Assembly (NCBI RefSeq): GCF_040730185.1
Contig: NZ_CP160402.1
Span: 7,812,001 to 7,876,000, forward strand
Source: Streptomyces sp. Je 1-332
GTDB lineage: Bacteria; Actinomycetota; Actinomycetes; Streptomycetales; Streptomycetaceae
Reading direction: 5' to 3'
DNA length: 64,000 nucleotides
The notes below the pieces were generated by a model. That model was not told where the DNA came from, did not search any database, and saw only the letters and a list, made by a program, of their open reading frames with translations. Shown piece by piece: positions 15,691 through 24,332 of the stretch. Made by a program: the position numbers and the translations under genes. Numbering within the stretch: position 1 is the first letter of the stretch; every line of letters starts with the position of its first letter.

Positions 15691-16674
15691 ATGCCCCGAC
15701 CCGTCTGGTCAGGCGCGATCTCGTTCGGCCTGGTCACGATCCCGATCAAGGTTCTGCCGGCCACCGAGAACCACAGCATCAGCTTCCACCAGTACCACCT
15801 GGAGGACATGGGCCGGGTCCGCACCCGGAAGATCTGCGATCTCGACGGCAAGCAGCTCACGAACGCCGAGATCGGCAAGGGTTTCGAGGTCAGCAAGGAC
15901 ACGATCGTCGCGGTCACCGACGACGAACTGGACGAGATGCCGCTCCCGACCGCGAAGGCGATCGAGATCGCCGGCTTCGTGCCCTACGAGTCGATCGATC
16001 CGATCCGGATCGGCGAGGGGTATTACCTACAGGCCGACGGGCAGGTCGCGAACAAGCCCTACACGCTCCTTCGCAAGGCCCTGGAGCGGAACAGCAAGGC
16101 CGCCGTCGCCAAGTTCGCGTGGCACGGGCGTGAGCGTCTGGGTCTGCTGCGGGTGCAGGACGACGTCATCGTGCTGCACGCCATGAAGTGGGACGACGAA
16201 GTGCGCGATCCGCAGGAGCTGGCCCCCAAGACGATGGACCTGGACGACGACGAGATCGACCGGGCGATCCTTCTCATCGACTCCATGACCACGGACGGCA
16301 TCGCGGGCCAGGACTGGGCCACCGACCGCTACACGGAAGCCCTTGAGCAGGTCATCGAGGCGAAGGCGGAGGGCAAGCAGCCGCCCAAGCCGGACGAGTC
16401 ACAAGCACCCTCCGGACAGGTTCTCGACCTGATGGACGCACTCCAGGAGTCCGTACAGAAGGCCAAGTCGGCCCGCGGCGAGAGCGGCAAGGACGCCACC
16501 GTCCACGAGTTGCCGAAAAAGAAGACGGCGGCCAAGAAGACCACGAAGAAGACGGCGGCCAAGAGCGCCGCGACGAAGAAGGCGGTCGGCAAGAAGGCGG
16601 TCGGCACGAAGAGCACTGCCAAGAAGGCGCCCGAGAAGAAGACGGCCGCGAGAAAGCCGCGGCGTACTGCCTGA
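15691..16674 (+). CDS. ku: Ku protein for non-homologous end joining
   Basis: 327 residues from the ATG behind GGAGG. The start MPRPVWSGAISFGLVTIPIKVLPA and the following YHLEDMGRVRTRKIC are characteristic of bacterial Ku. The Ku core spans about residues 1-255 (EGYYLQADG, AVAKFAWHGRERLGLLRVQDD). It binds DNA ends as a homodimer and recruits LigD in bacterial NHEJ. The C-terminus from about residue 275 is a Lys/Ala-rich histone-H1-like tail (KKTAAKKTTKKTAAK). A TAGGCT -10-like box lies at 15654-15659. No ligD gene is in the window. Confidence 0.95.
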   Translation: MPRPVWSGAISFGLVTIPIKVLPATENHSISFHQYHLEDMGRVRTRKICDLDGKQLTNAEIGKGFEVSKDTIVAVTDDELDEMPLPTAKAIEIAGFVPYESIDPIRIGEGYYLQADGQVANKPYTLLRKALERNSKAAVAKFAWHGRERLGLLRVQDDVIVLHAMKWDDEVRDPQELAPKTMDLDDDEIDRAILLIDSMTTDGIAGQDWATDRYTEALEQVIEAKAEGKQPPKPDESQAPSGQVLDLMDALQESVQKAKSARGESGKDATVHELPKKKTAAKKTTKKTAAKSAATKKAVGKKAVGTKSTAKKAPEKKTAARKPRRTA

Positions 16675-16879
16675 GCGAGCCGCCTGTTTCACTGTGGGCC
16701 GCCTGTTTCTCTACGGGCCGGCTGTCCGTGCGGCTCGCGCTGGTCGGCGCCTGATAATGCGGATCTGCAATTCTTCTTGCGGGAGTGACATCGCGATGTC
16801 GATCCTGTCGGTACATCTCCGGCGTCGAGGGTGCGCGCCGCACCGCACCCGGCGCGTCTGCCGACGAAGGGACACCGCG

Positions 16880-17359
16880 ATGCCGAAGACCGATACCGGA
16901 CCGCCGCGGACCGACGCCGACGAGAGGGCCACCCTGCGCGGCTTCCTCGACCAGCTGCGCGGTTCGATCGCGGACAAGGCCGCGGGGGTGCCCGAACCGC
17001 AGGTCCGGACGGCCGGTGTGCCCTCGGGCACCAGCCTGCTCGGGCTGCTCAAGCATCTGGCGTGCGCCGAACGGTTCTACTTCCTCGGAGAGGACATCGA
17101 CGACTGGCCCGCGAGCATGCGGCCGTCCGCGGACGACTCCCTCGACGGTGTGCTTGCCGACTACCGGAAGACCGTCGCGCGAGCGAATGAGGTCATCGAC
17201 GCCTGCTCGGACCTGACACTTCCCGCCCCGCGGCCCCCGCGCCGAGGGGCTGCGCCATCAATGCGCTGGGTCCTGGTGCACATGATCGAGGAGACCGGTC
17301 GGCACGCAGGCCACGCCGACATCCTCCGAGAGCAGATCGACGGGTCCACGGGCCGCTGA
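16880..17359 (+). CDS. DinB family (DUF664) protein, mycothiol transferase-like
   Basis: 159 residues; the ATG of MPKTDTGPP was chosen because similarity begins there. LLGLLKHLACAERFYFLGEDI and the C-terminal HMIEETGRHAGHADILREQIDG are the metal-binding helices of the DUF664 DinB branch; the His residues of KHL and GRHAGH are the probable ligands. These proteins are thought to be thiol (mycothiol) transferases in actinobacteria. It is a second DinB-type gene in the window after the one at 9.2 kb. Confidence 0.85.
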   Translation: MPKTDTGPPRTDADERATLRGFLDQLRGSIADKAAGVPEPQVRTAGVPSGTSLLGLLKHLACAERFYFLGEDIDDWPASMRPSADDSLDGVLADYRKTVARANEVIDACSDLTLPAPRPPRRGAAPSMRWVLVHMIEETGRHAGHADILREQIDGSTGR

Positions 17360-17450
17360 CCCGTGTGGCGGGCCTGATGGAGGCCCAGGGGCTCCGCTTC
17401 CCGGCCTGATCGGATCCGGGAAGCGGTCAGCCCCACCTCGTGCGAGCGCC

Positions 17451-18815
17451 TCAGACCAGTTCGGGTTGCGGTTCCGGTTGAGGCGTCGGAACGGCCTTCG
17501 GCTCCCACAGCTTGGTGGTCCGCACATAGCCCTGGACCACCGAGATCATCGCCAGCACGAGAAGTGGTCCGAATATCCACGGGTGCCTGGCCATCTGCAT
17601 CGGCAGAAATCGGAAGGACACCAGGAGAAGTGTGAACACCGTCGTGCCGTAAGCGACCAGCAGGATGGCCGACCTGTCCCAGCCGCGGTCCAGCGCGCGC
17701 AGCGCCGCGTCGATGGTGAACGCGAAGACGACGCCGGCGATGATGTCCACGCCGTAGTGGTAGCCGAATCCCAGCGTCGCGCCGAGGGTGGCCACCAGCC
17801 AGAAGACGCCCGCGTATCGCAGGAGCCGCGGGCCCTTGCGGGAGTGAATGAAGATCGTCGTGGCCCACGCCGTGTGCAGGCTCGGCATGCAGTTGCGCGG
17901 AGTGATCTCGTCGAACGGCATCGACTGGGGGACGCTGATCGATGGCACCGTGTGCGGCCACAGGTTCGCGATCGCCCACTGCTCACCACCGGTACCGAAG
18001 GCGCCGTCCCCGTAGGTGAAGATCGGGCCGACCACCGGGAAGATCATGTAGATGGCTGGTCCCAGCAGGCCGATGACCAGGAAGGTACGGACGAGATGGT
18101 GGCCGGGGAAGCGCCGCTCGGTCGCCACGTTGCGCAACTGGTAGAGCGCGACGATGACCGCGGCCACCGCGAGCTGGATGTACACGTAGTCGAGAACGTG
18201 CTCGCCGACCGGACCCGTCGCCGAGACCAGCCGGCCCACCAGCCACGACGGGTTGCCCAGCGCGTGGTCGGCGGTGGCCACGTACTGATCGAGCACCGCG
18301 GGGCGGGTCTTGGACGTGATGAGCAGCCAGGTGTCACCCGTCTTACGGCCCGCCACCAGGAGCAGACTCAGCCCGACGCCCTTCAGGAGCAGGACACGTT
18401 CCTGGCCGGTGCGGCGCGTGACCGCGATGACCGCGCAGCCGAGGATCACCCACAACGCGCCGTTGCCGAACATCATGTCGGCGCCGAGAGGCCAGCGCAC
18501 CAAGAAGAAGACGACGTCGATGCCGACCGCGATACCCATCGCGATGAACCGTTGCCGCCAGGTGAACACGACCATCATCAGCGCCATGCCGGCGTAGAGC
18601 AGAGGCCCCGACTTAGGGGCGAAGATCACCTCTCGCGCCTGGTTGGTGATCGGTCCCGCCATGCCGTAGTGGCGCGCGGCGATCTCCAGGGCGACGAGGA
18701 AGCCAAGGGCGATCACGGCCGCCGCGGTCCACAGCATCGCCCGTGGCCTGCGCCACGCCGCGAGCACTGTCCGGAGGTCTATTCGCGAGGAATTTCGCGG
18801 TGCTATAGGTATCAA
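17451..18815 (-). CDS. PAP2 family membrane phosphatase/phosphotransferase
   Basis: 454 residues, probably from a TTG codon; no better start with a ribosome site was seen, so the first residues are uncertain. Many membrane helices are present. The catalytic PAP2 motifs are RNCMPSLHTAWATT (PSxxH) and GYHYGVDIIAG (HxxxD) in the C-terminal half. This arrangement resembles the inositol phosphorylceramide synthase/AUR1-like PAP2 proteins of actinobacteria, which act on lipid phosphates or polyprenyl phosphosugars. The lipid substrate is unknown. The C-terminus is Pro/Gln/Glu-rich. Confidence 0.85.
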   Translation of the reverse strand: MIPIAPRNSSRIDLRTVLAAWRRPRAMLWTAAAVIALGFLVALEIAARHYGMAGPITNQAREVIFAPKSGPLLYAGMALMMVVFTWRQRFIAMGIAVGIDVVFFLVRWPLGADMMFGNGALWVILGCAVIAVTRRTGQERVLLLKGVGLSLLLVAGRKTGDTWLLITSKTRPAVLDQYVATADHALGNPSWLVGRLVSATGPVGEHVLDYVYIQLAVAAVIVALYQLRNVATERRFPGHHLVRTFLVIGLLGPAIYMIFPVVGPIFTYGDGAFGTGGEQWAIANLWPHTVPSISVPQSMPFDEITPRNCMPSLHTAWATTIFIHSRKGPRLLRYAGVFWLVATLGATLGFGYHYGVDIIAGVVFAFTIDAALRALDRGWDRSAILLVAYGTTVFTLLLVSFRFLPMQMARHPWIFGPLLVLAMISVVQGYVRTTKLWEPKAVPTPQPEPQPELV

Positions 18816-18982
18816 TTCTTTTGGCCGATTTGTTAGTTGTGGTTAATGGCTCACTCTTCGTGCTGGATGGCGTGGTTTTCTGCTGATGTAGGAGCGATCA
18901 GGGCACTCGTCGTGAGTTCGATCATGTTAGCGGAGCATTGCGGGTGGGTTTCGCCCCTTGGAACACCAGGAGTTCGGAAAGC

Positions 18983-19648
18983 TCAGGCTACGGACTCCCA
19001 ACCGTTCTCCAGCAACTCGAAGGCGCGGATGACGGCCTGGCGGGGATCGTCGTGACCGCGGGCGGCGCGCGGCGCTTCGAGGGCGAAGTGGGCCAGCGCG
19101 GCGCAGGCAGGGTCGTCCGCCGGTCGTCCGCTTTCCTCGGCGATGGCCCTTGCCAGGGCGGAGCTGTGGCGCAGCCACATGTTCTGGACGTAGTCACGCA
19201 GGGCCGGGGTGGCGTTGACCAGGTCGGAGAAGGCGGTGAATCGGGCGTCACTGTCCGCGGACGCCATGCGGTGGCGCAGTGCGTGCTCCCGTAGTGCCGC
19301 GGGGATGGACCGGCCCCGGGGCCGGTCATGTACGGCGGCGAGCAGGAGGGTTTCCTGAGCGGCGTCCTCGTCGAAGACGAGGGCCTCCTTCACCGGGAAG
19401 TGCTTGAACAGCGTGGTGGTGGACACGTCGGCGGCGTCCGCGATCTCCCGGATGCCGACGTCGTCGTACCCCCGATCCAGGAACAGCCGCAGGGCCGCAT
19501 CCGCGATGGCCTGGCGGGTGGCGGCCTTCTTGCGCTCGCGGCGCCCCATCGGTGTCTTCGGCGGTGCCTCTGTCGGCGCTTCGGAAGAGGCTTCCGGAGG
19601 GGCTTCCGACGGGGCTTCCGGAAGGGCGCCGGTCTCGGTATCGGTCAT
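18983..19648 (-). CDS. TetR family repressor
   Basis: 221 residues. A disordered Glu/Ala/Pro repeat (EAPSEAPPEASSEAPTEAPP, residues 11-30) precedes the TetR helix-turn-helix ATRQAIADAALRLFLDRGYDDVGIREIADAADVSTTTLFKHF. The rest is a helical ligand-binding domain. It is divergent from the flavin monooxygenase gene across 145 bp with a palindrome at 19673-19691, so it probably represses that gene and itself. The ligand is unknown. Confidence 0.92.
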   Translation of the reverse strand: MTDTETGALPEAPSEAPPEASSEAPTEAPPKTPMGRRERKKAATRQAIADAALRLFLDRGYDDVGIREIADAADVSTTTLFKHFPVKEALVFDEDAAQETLLLAAVHDRPRGRSIPAALREHALRHRMASADSDARFTAFSDLVNATPALRDYVQNMWLRHSSALARAIAEESGRPADDPACAALAHFALEAPRAARGHDDPRQAVIRAFELLENGWESVA

Positions 19649-19672
19649 GCTCTGACTCTACCGCTTCAGTTG

Positions 19673-19691
19673 CTCAGCTTCAAAAGTTGAG
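19673..19691. promoter_or_regulatory. Candidate TetR operator
   Basis: CTCAGCTT-CAA-AAGTTGAG is an imperfect palindrome, 7 of 8 arm positions paired with a 3-bp spacer. It lies between the divergent tetR and monooxygenase genes, 25 bp from the tetR start. The A/T-rich setting suits a promoter overlap. Confidence 0.5.
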
Positions 19692-19793
19692 TCGTTGCAC
19701 TTAGTGAGTTGATGTGCTCTTCTGGGGCTGCGGCCCACAAGGTGCAGCCGCCCGAGTGCAGCCGCCGCTGCGCGACTCGAATGGAGCACCACC

Positions 19794-20945
19794 ATGAACG
19801 CCACGTCCGAACCCCGCATCGCCATCATCGGCGCCGGTCCAGGCGGCCTGACCTGCGCCCGCGTCTTGCAGGAGCACGGCATAGCCGCCACGGTCCACGA
19901 GGGTGACGCCTCCCGTACCGCCCGAGATCAGGGCGGCACCCTCGACATGCATCCTCACTCCGGCCAGCGCGCCCTGCGCGCGGCCGGATTGCTGGACGAC
20001 TTCCTGGCCGAGGCCCGCCCCGAGGGGCAGCAGATGCGGCTGATCAGTCGAGCCGGCCGGGTCCTGTTCGACGCGCTTCCGCCCGAGGGTGACGCCACCG
20101 AGGGCAATCCCGAGATCGACCGAGGTCAGTTGCGCGACCTCCTCCTCGCCTCCCTCGAGCCGGGCACGGTGCGCTGGGGACGCAAGCTCACCCGCGTCGA
20201 CCCCCTCGGTGACGGCACCCACCGACTGCGCTTCGCCGACGGCACGGTCACGGAAGCCGACCTCGTCATAGGGGCCGACGGCGCCTGGTCCAGGGTGCGT
20301 CGACTGCTGTCGGACGCCACTCCGCTCTACACCGGCGTCACCTTCGTCGAAATCGGCCTCAACGACGCCGACCGCCGTCACCCCGCCCTCGCCGAACTCA
20401 CCGGCGACGGCACGATGATGGCCCTCGATGACAACAAGGGCTTCGTCGCCCAGCGCAACAGCGGTGGACACATCCGCGTCTACGTCGGCATGCGCACCGA
20501 CGAGCGCTGGCACCAGGAAGCCGGCCTCGACCTCGCCGACACCGCCGCCCTACGGCGCGCCCTGCTCCGCGAGTTCACCGGCTGGAGCCCCGACCTGCTC
20601 GGCTTCATCACACGCACCGACACGGGCTACATCAACCGCCCCCTGTACGCCCTGCCTGTCCCGCACACCTGGCCGCACACGCCCGGCCTCACCCTCGTCG
20701 GCGACGCCGCCCACCTGATGTCCCCCTTCTCCGGGATGGGCGCCAACCTCGCCATGCTCGACGGCGCCGACCTCGCCCACGCCCTCATCGACCACTCCAC
20801 CATCGACCAGGCGATCACCGCGTACGAGAAGGTCCTCCTGTCGCGCTCCGTCGAGGCCGCCGAAGGCGCGGCGGAGGGCATCGACGGCGCCTTCGCGCCC
20901 GACAGCGCCGCGCAGACCCTCGCCCACATGACGCAGCGCCCCTGA
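19794..20945 (+). CDS. FAD-dependent monooxygenase, TetX-like
   Basis: 383 residues. The N-terminal GxGxxG FAD fold is RIAIIGAGPGGLTCARVLQ. A central DLVIGADGAWSRVR (DG motif) and LTLVGDAAHLMSPFSGMGANLAMLDG (GD motif with FAD contacts) define a class A flavoprotein hydroxylase. Segments such as DQGGTLDMHPHSGQRAL resemble TetX, the tetracycline-inactivating oxygenase. The gene pairs with the divergent TetR regulator, a usual arrangement for xenobiotic or antibiotic detoxification. The true substrate is not known. Confidence 0.9.
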   Translation: MNATSEPRIAIIGAGPGGLTCARVLQEHGIAATVHEGDASRTARDQGGTLDMHPHSGQRALRAAGLLDDFLAEARPEGQQMRLISRAGRVLFDALPPEGDATEGNPEIDRGQLRDLLLASLEPGTVRWGRKLTRVDPLGDGTHRLRFADGTVTEADLVIGADGAWSRVRRLLSDATPLYTGVTFVEIGLNDADRRHPALAELTGDGTMMALDDNKGFVAQRNSGGHIRVYVGMRTDERWHQEAGLDLADTAALRRALLREFTGWSPDLLGFITRTDTGYINRPLYALPVPHTWPHTPGLTLVGDAAHLMSPFSGMGANLAMLDGADLAHALIDHSTIDQAITAYEKVLLSRSVEAAEGAAEGIDGAFAPDSAAQTLAHMTQRP

Positions 20946-21034
20946 GGTCACCTGAGGCCACGGTCATCGGCGGGAACGTCCGAAAGCGGGAAAGGTCAAG
21001 GCGGGAACGTCAACTGCCGGAGATGTAGGGCGCC

Positions 21035-21048
21035 TTGGTCTATACCAA
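21035..21048. promoter_or_regulatory. DasR-like (dre) site upstream of the sugar dehydrogenase
   Basis: TTGGTCTATACCAA has perfect TTGGT/ACCAA arms and matches the recalled DasR operator core TGGTCTAGACCA at all but one central position. DasR is the GlcNAc-responsive GntR repressor of Streptomyces chitin metabolism. The site lies 146 bp upstream of the GSDH-type dehydrogenase start. Confidence 0.6.
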
Positions 21049-21193
21049 CAACCGTCGTCCCAGTATCCTCATGCGTGGCCAGTAGCACACCATCCCCCCA
21101 CCCAGGTTGCGTGCTGGCGCGGGCGACACCCCCACCGAACTCTGCCCCCAGCAGCCGGGTGACCTCCCCTTCGCCGCCTCCAGGAGGATCACG

Positions 21194-22330
21194 GTGAACG
21201 TCCGCACCAGAAGCTCGGCGATCATCGGCACCATCTGCCTCATAGCCTCCCTCGCCTTGGCCACCGCGTCCGCCGACGAGCCCGCATCCCCGCGGCAGGC
21301 CCCGGCGGTGGCGCTCAAGAAGGTGACCACGGCCACGAACCCGACCGCCGGTACCGCCGGTCCGGGCGGCACGGTCTGGTTGGCCGAACGCACGGGAACC
21401 GTACGGGTGTTGGGCCCTCAAGGGCTCGGCAAGCCCGTCCTCGACATCTCCAAGGAGACCACCACCGACGGCGAACGCGGTCTCCTCGGCATCGCGTTCG
21501 ACAAGAAGTTCGCGCACTTCTACATCTCGTTCACGAACCTCGAAGGCACCAGCACCGTGGACGAGTTCGCGGTGCGCCAAGGCAAGATCCGGCCCGAGAC
21601 CCGCCGCACCGTCCTCACGCAGACGCAGCCCTACCCGAACCACAACGGCGGCGACATCAAGATCGGCCCCGACGGCTACCTCTACATCGCGTTCGGCGAC
21701 GGCGGCTCGGGCGGAGACCCGCACGGCAACGGGCAGAACCTCGACACCCTGCTCGGCAAGCTGCTGCGGATCGACCCGAGGGGCGGCGAGCCGTACGCGA
21801 TCCCGCAGGACAACCCGTTCGTGGACGACCCCAAGGCCAGGGACGAGATCTGGGCGTACGGGCTGCGCAACCCCTGGCGGTTCTCCTTCGACGCGGGCAC
21901 GGGCGACCTGCTGATCGGTGACGTCGGTCAGAGCGCGTGGGAGGAGATCGACCGGGCCCCGGCGAACAGCAAGGGCGGCGAGAACTACGGCTGGTCCCAG
22001 ATGGAGGGCACCCACCCTTTCCGGGACGGCACGGAACCCGCGAACCACGTGCCGCCGATCCACGAGTACGACCGCACCGGCCTCGGCTGCTCGGTGACCG
22101 GCGGATACGTCTACCGGGGCAAGGCGATCCCCGAGCTCGAGGGCCAGTACGTCTTCAGCGACTACTGCGACGGCACGGTCCGCGCCCTGCAGATGGAGAA
22201 CGGCGAGGTGACCGGCGTGAACGACCTCGGAGTCAACGGCGGCGAGGTCATCTCGTTCGTACAGGGCGGCGATGGCGAGCTATACGTGCTCGACATAGGC
22301 GGCAGCGTCTACCGCATCGTCCCGGCGTAA
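21194..22330 (+). CDS. Secreted GSDH/PQQ-dependent aldose dehydrogenase
   Basis: 378 residues; GTG chosen for AGGAGG at 21182-21187 with 6-bp spacing. A signal peptide (NVRTRSSAIIGTICLIASLA) is followed by a six-bladed propeller of the glucose/sorbosone dehydrogenase family: ERGLLGIAFD, YPNHNGGDIKIGPDGYLYIA with FGDGG, GKLLRID, YGLRNPWRFSFD, DVGQSAWEEID and NYGWSQMEG. The family oxidises sugars with PQQ at the cell surface. A DasR-like site upstream suggests induction with chitin or GlcNAc use, perhaps as an electron source for lytic polysaccharide monooxygenases. Confidence 0.88.
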   Translation: MNVRTRSSAIIGTICLIASLALATASADEPASPRQAPAVALKKVTTATNPTAGTAGPGGTVWLAERTGTVRVLGPQGLGKPVLDISKETTTDGERGLLGIAFDKKFAHFYISFTNLEGTSTVDEFAVRQGKIRPETRRTVLTQTQPYPNHNGGDIKIGPDGYLYIAFGDGGSGGDPHGNGQNLDTLLGKLLRIDPRGGEPYAIPQDNPFVDDPKARDEIWAYGLRNPWRFSFDAGTGDLLIGDVGQSAWEEIDRAPANSKGGENYGWSQMEGTHPFRDGTEPANHVPPIHEYDRTGLGCSVTGGYVYRGKAIPELEGQYVFSDYCDGTVRALQMENGEVTGVNDLGVNGGEVISFVQGGDGELYVLDIGGSVYRIVPA

Positions 22331-22495
22331 CGCTCGCTGGTACGTGCCGCGCCCCGAGGCGCCTTCGGCGTACTGCGGAAGGCCCTGGTGCGGAGACGCT
22401 CTGGTGCGGAGACGGAGGGCACTGGTGGCAGAGTGGAGGAGATTGTTCCGTCTTTGCCCCTTGCTCCGCCTCCGCCCAGGGAAGGTAGTTTCCGC

Positions 22496-23161
22496 ATGCG
22501 TCTGCTGCTCATACGCCATGGTCAGACCCCGTCCAACCTCAAGCACCTCTTGGACACCGGGGCGCCGGGCCCGGGGCTGACGCCGCTGGGGCAGGACCAG
22601 GCAGCGGCGGTGCCGGAGGCGCTGGCGGCGGAGAAGATCGATGCCCTGTACGTGTCCACGCTGCTGCGCACCCAGCTGACCGCCGCGCCCCTCGCCGCCG
22701 CGAGGGGTCTCGAACCCCGCATCCGGGACGGCATCCGGGAGCTGATCGCCGGGGACCTGGAGATGCGGGGCGACGACGAGGCCGCCGCCCTCTACATGGG
22801 CACCGCCTTCGCCTGGTCCGGCGGTGACACCGAGCGCAGGATGCCCGGCGGTGAGAACGGCGTGGAGGCCCTGGGGCGCTTCGACGCCGTCGTCGCCGAG
22901 GCCGCCGCGACGGGGGCGGAGACGGTGGCGCTGGTCAGCCACGGTGCCGTGATCCGTACCTGGGTGGCGGCCCGCGCGGACAACGTGGACGTGGCGTACG
23001 CGGCGGGTCACCCGCTGCGGAACACGGGCGTGGTGATCCTCGAAGGCTCGCCCGACGAGGGCTGGCGGGCCCTGGTGTGGGAGGGGCGCCCGCTCGGCCC
23101 CGAAGGAGAGTCGCCCGAGGACAGCGGCCCGGCGGGAGAGGTCACCGCTCCGGTGGCGTGA
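22496..23161 (+). CDS. Histidine phosphatase family protein (phosphoglycerate mutase-like)
   Basis: 221 residues from the ATG of MRLLLIRHGQTPSN, with GGAAGG upstream. The RHG motif with its catalytic His is at residues 7-9, LYVSTLLRTQLTAAPLA follows, and the second catalytic His is in VALVSHGAVIRTW. The branch acts on phospho-sugars or other phosphate esters; the exact substrate is unknown. A 14-bp direct repeat (CTGGTGCGGAGACG at 22385 and 22401) lies upstream. Confidence 0.9.
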   Translation: MRLLLIRHGQTPSNLKHLLDTGAPGPGLTPLGQDQAAAVPEALAAEKIDALYVSTLLRTQLTAAPLAAARGLEPRIRDGIRELIAGDLEMRGDDEAAALYMGTAFAWSGGDTERRMPGGENGVEALGRFDAVVAEAAATGAETVALVSHGAVIRTWVAARADNVDVAYAAGHPLRNTGVVILEGSPDEGWRALVWEGRPLGPEGESPEDSGPAGEVTAPVA

Positions 23162-23263
23162 GCCGCACCGCGCACTCACAGATGCCTGCTGCAGATGCCT
23201 GCTCAGGAGGCGCGGCGGCGCGGGTGCTCGTACGGTGGCCGCACGCGTTCCCGAGGACGCTGT

Positions 23264-23302
23264 GGGTGGGCCCGTCTCCGTTCGCACGTGACGGGCCCAC
23301 CC
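23264..23302. terminator. Bidirectional hairpin terminator
   Basis: GGGTGGGCCCGTC (23264-23276) and GACGGGCCCACCC (23290-23302) form a perfect 13-bp stem with a 13-nt loop. It lies between the convergent histidine phosphatase and methyltransferase genes. Confidence 0.85.
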
Positions 23303-23327
23303 TTCTCACGTCCGGGGGAGGGGTGCG

Positions 23328-24209
23328 TCACGGGCGCCGTGCGGCCCACACGCTGCGTTCGGTGCGGACCGCGAGGTCGTCGCGGCGCAGGACGCTGTGC
23401 GGGCTGCCGGCGTCGAGCAGCTGGTCGAGCGAGCCGAGGTCTTCCGCGGAAAGGGCGTGAGCGGCGCCGGCGCGCAGACGCCGCAGGCTGCTGAGCGCGT
23501 AGCGGCCGACCGCGGTGTCGCGGGAGCCGTCGACGTTCACGGTGATGACGCGCTCGCCCTCGACGGTGAACCCGGCGGCCGCCAGCTTGGGGCCCCAGTC
23601 GGCGCCGCGGTGCGACACGTGCTCGGCGCCGTGGTGTTCGAGGGCGGCATGGCAGCGCTCCTCAAGGCCGGGCCGGTCCGCCGGGGCGTCGGCGGGCAGG
23701 AAGCGCGGGAAGCCGGCCAGCTCGACGACGGCGAAAAGGCCACCGGGCGCGAGCAGGTCGTTCACCTTGCGCAGGGCGCGGTCGGGGTCGGCCATGTGGT
23801 GCAGCGACGCAGACGCCCATACCAGCTCGGGCCGGCCGAGGTCGGGCCAGTCCGCGTCGAGATCGGCCGCCACCGTGCGCACCCGGTCGGCCACACCGAG
23901 CTCGTCGGCCTTCGCCCGGAGGCGGCTCAGATGGTCGTCCGACGCGTCCACTGCGACGACTTCCGTCTCGGGGAAGCGTGCGAGCAGGGCGAAGGTGCCG
24001 GCTCCGGTCCCGCATCCCAGGTCCACGACGCGGGTCGGAGTTTTCTCGACGGGCAGCCAGGCCGTGATGGACGCGATGTGCTCGGAGAGCACCTCCGCGT
24101 CCAGGTCGAGGATCTCCGCCTGGCTGCCGACGTCCGGCTCGTGCTGGGGGGTGTGGCCGGCGTGGTGGTGGCCTGTGCCTGTGTGCGTGTGCGTCGATGC
24201 GTGGGTCAT
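23328..24209 (-). CDS. Class I methyltransferase with His-rich N-terminus
   Basis: 293 residues from the ATG of MTHASTHTHTG. The first 25 residues contain eight His (MTHASTHTHTGTGHHHAGHT), a likely metal-binding stretch or loop. The Rossmann domain follows with motif I RVVDLGCGTGAGTFALLARF, VVAVDASDDHLSRL, VWASASLHHMADPDRAL and GGLFAVVELAGFPRFLP. The C-terminal part is typical of Methyltransf_11/25 enzymes. The substrate is unknown. A palindrome lies 22 bp upstream. It is downstream of, and co-oriented with, an XRE-cupin regulator. Confidence 0.87.
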   Translation of the reverse strand: MTHASTHTHTGTGHHHAGHTPQHEPDVGSQAEILDLDAEVLSEHIASITAWLPVEKTPTRVVDLGCGTGAGTFALLARFPETEVVAVDASDDHLSRLRAKADELGVADRVRTVAADLDADWPDLGRPELVWASASLHHMADPDRALRKVNDLLAPGGLFAVVELAGFPRFLPADAPADRPGLEERCHAALEHHGAEHVSHRGADWGPKLAAAGFTVEGERVITVNVDGSRDTAVGRYALSSLRRLRAGAAHALSAEDLGSLDQLLDAGSPHSVLRRDDLAVRTERSVWAARRP

Positions 24210-24230
24210 GCCGACGACGCTAGGCCGGTC

Positions 24231-24245
24231 ATGCCGTCGCGGCAT
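24231..24245. promoter_or_regulatory. Perfect inverted repeat upstream of the His-rich methyltransferase
   Basis: ATGCCG-TCG-CGGCAT is a perfect 15-bp palindrome. A third half-site, CATGCCG, overlaps the start codon region (24207-24213). This is a candidate operator; the binding protein may be the adjacent XRE-cupin regulator or another factor. Confidence 0.45.
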
Positions 24246-24332
24246 CATGAATCCCAGGGTGCGCAAGAAGATGGCTCGCCACACTGCCGCAGAGGCAACC
24301 GACGGGCACGTCACCGGCCGTCGATGCCCGTC

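Noticed and set aside
17466..18836. Long open frame opposite the PAP2 gene
   Set aside because: Composition follows the G/C wobble shadow of the real gene on the other strand; the frame shows no domain motifs, signal peptide or ribosome site.
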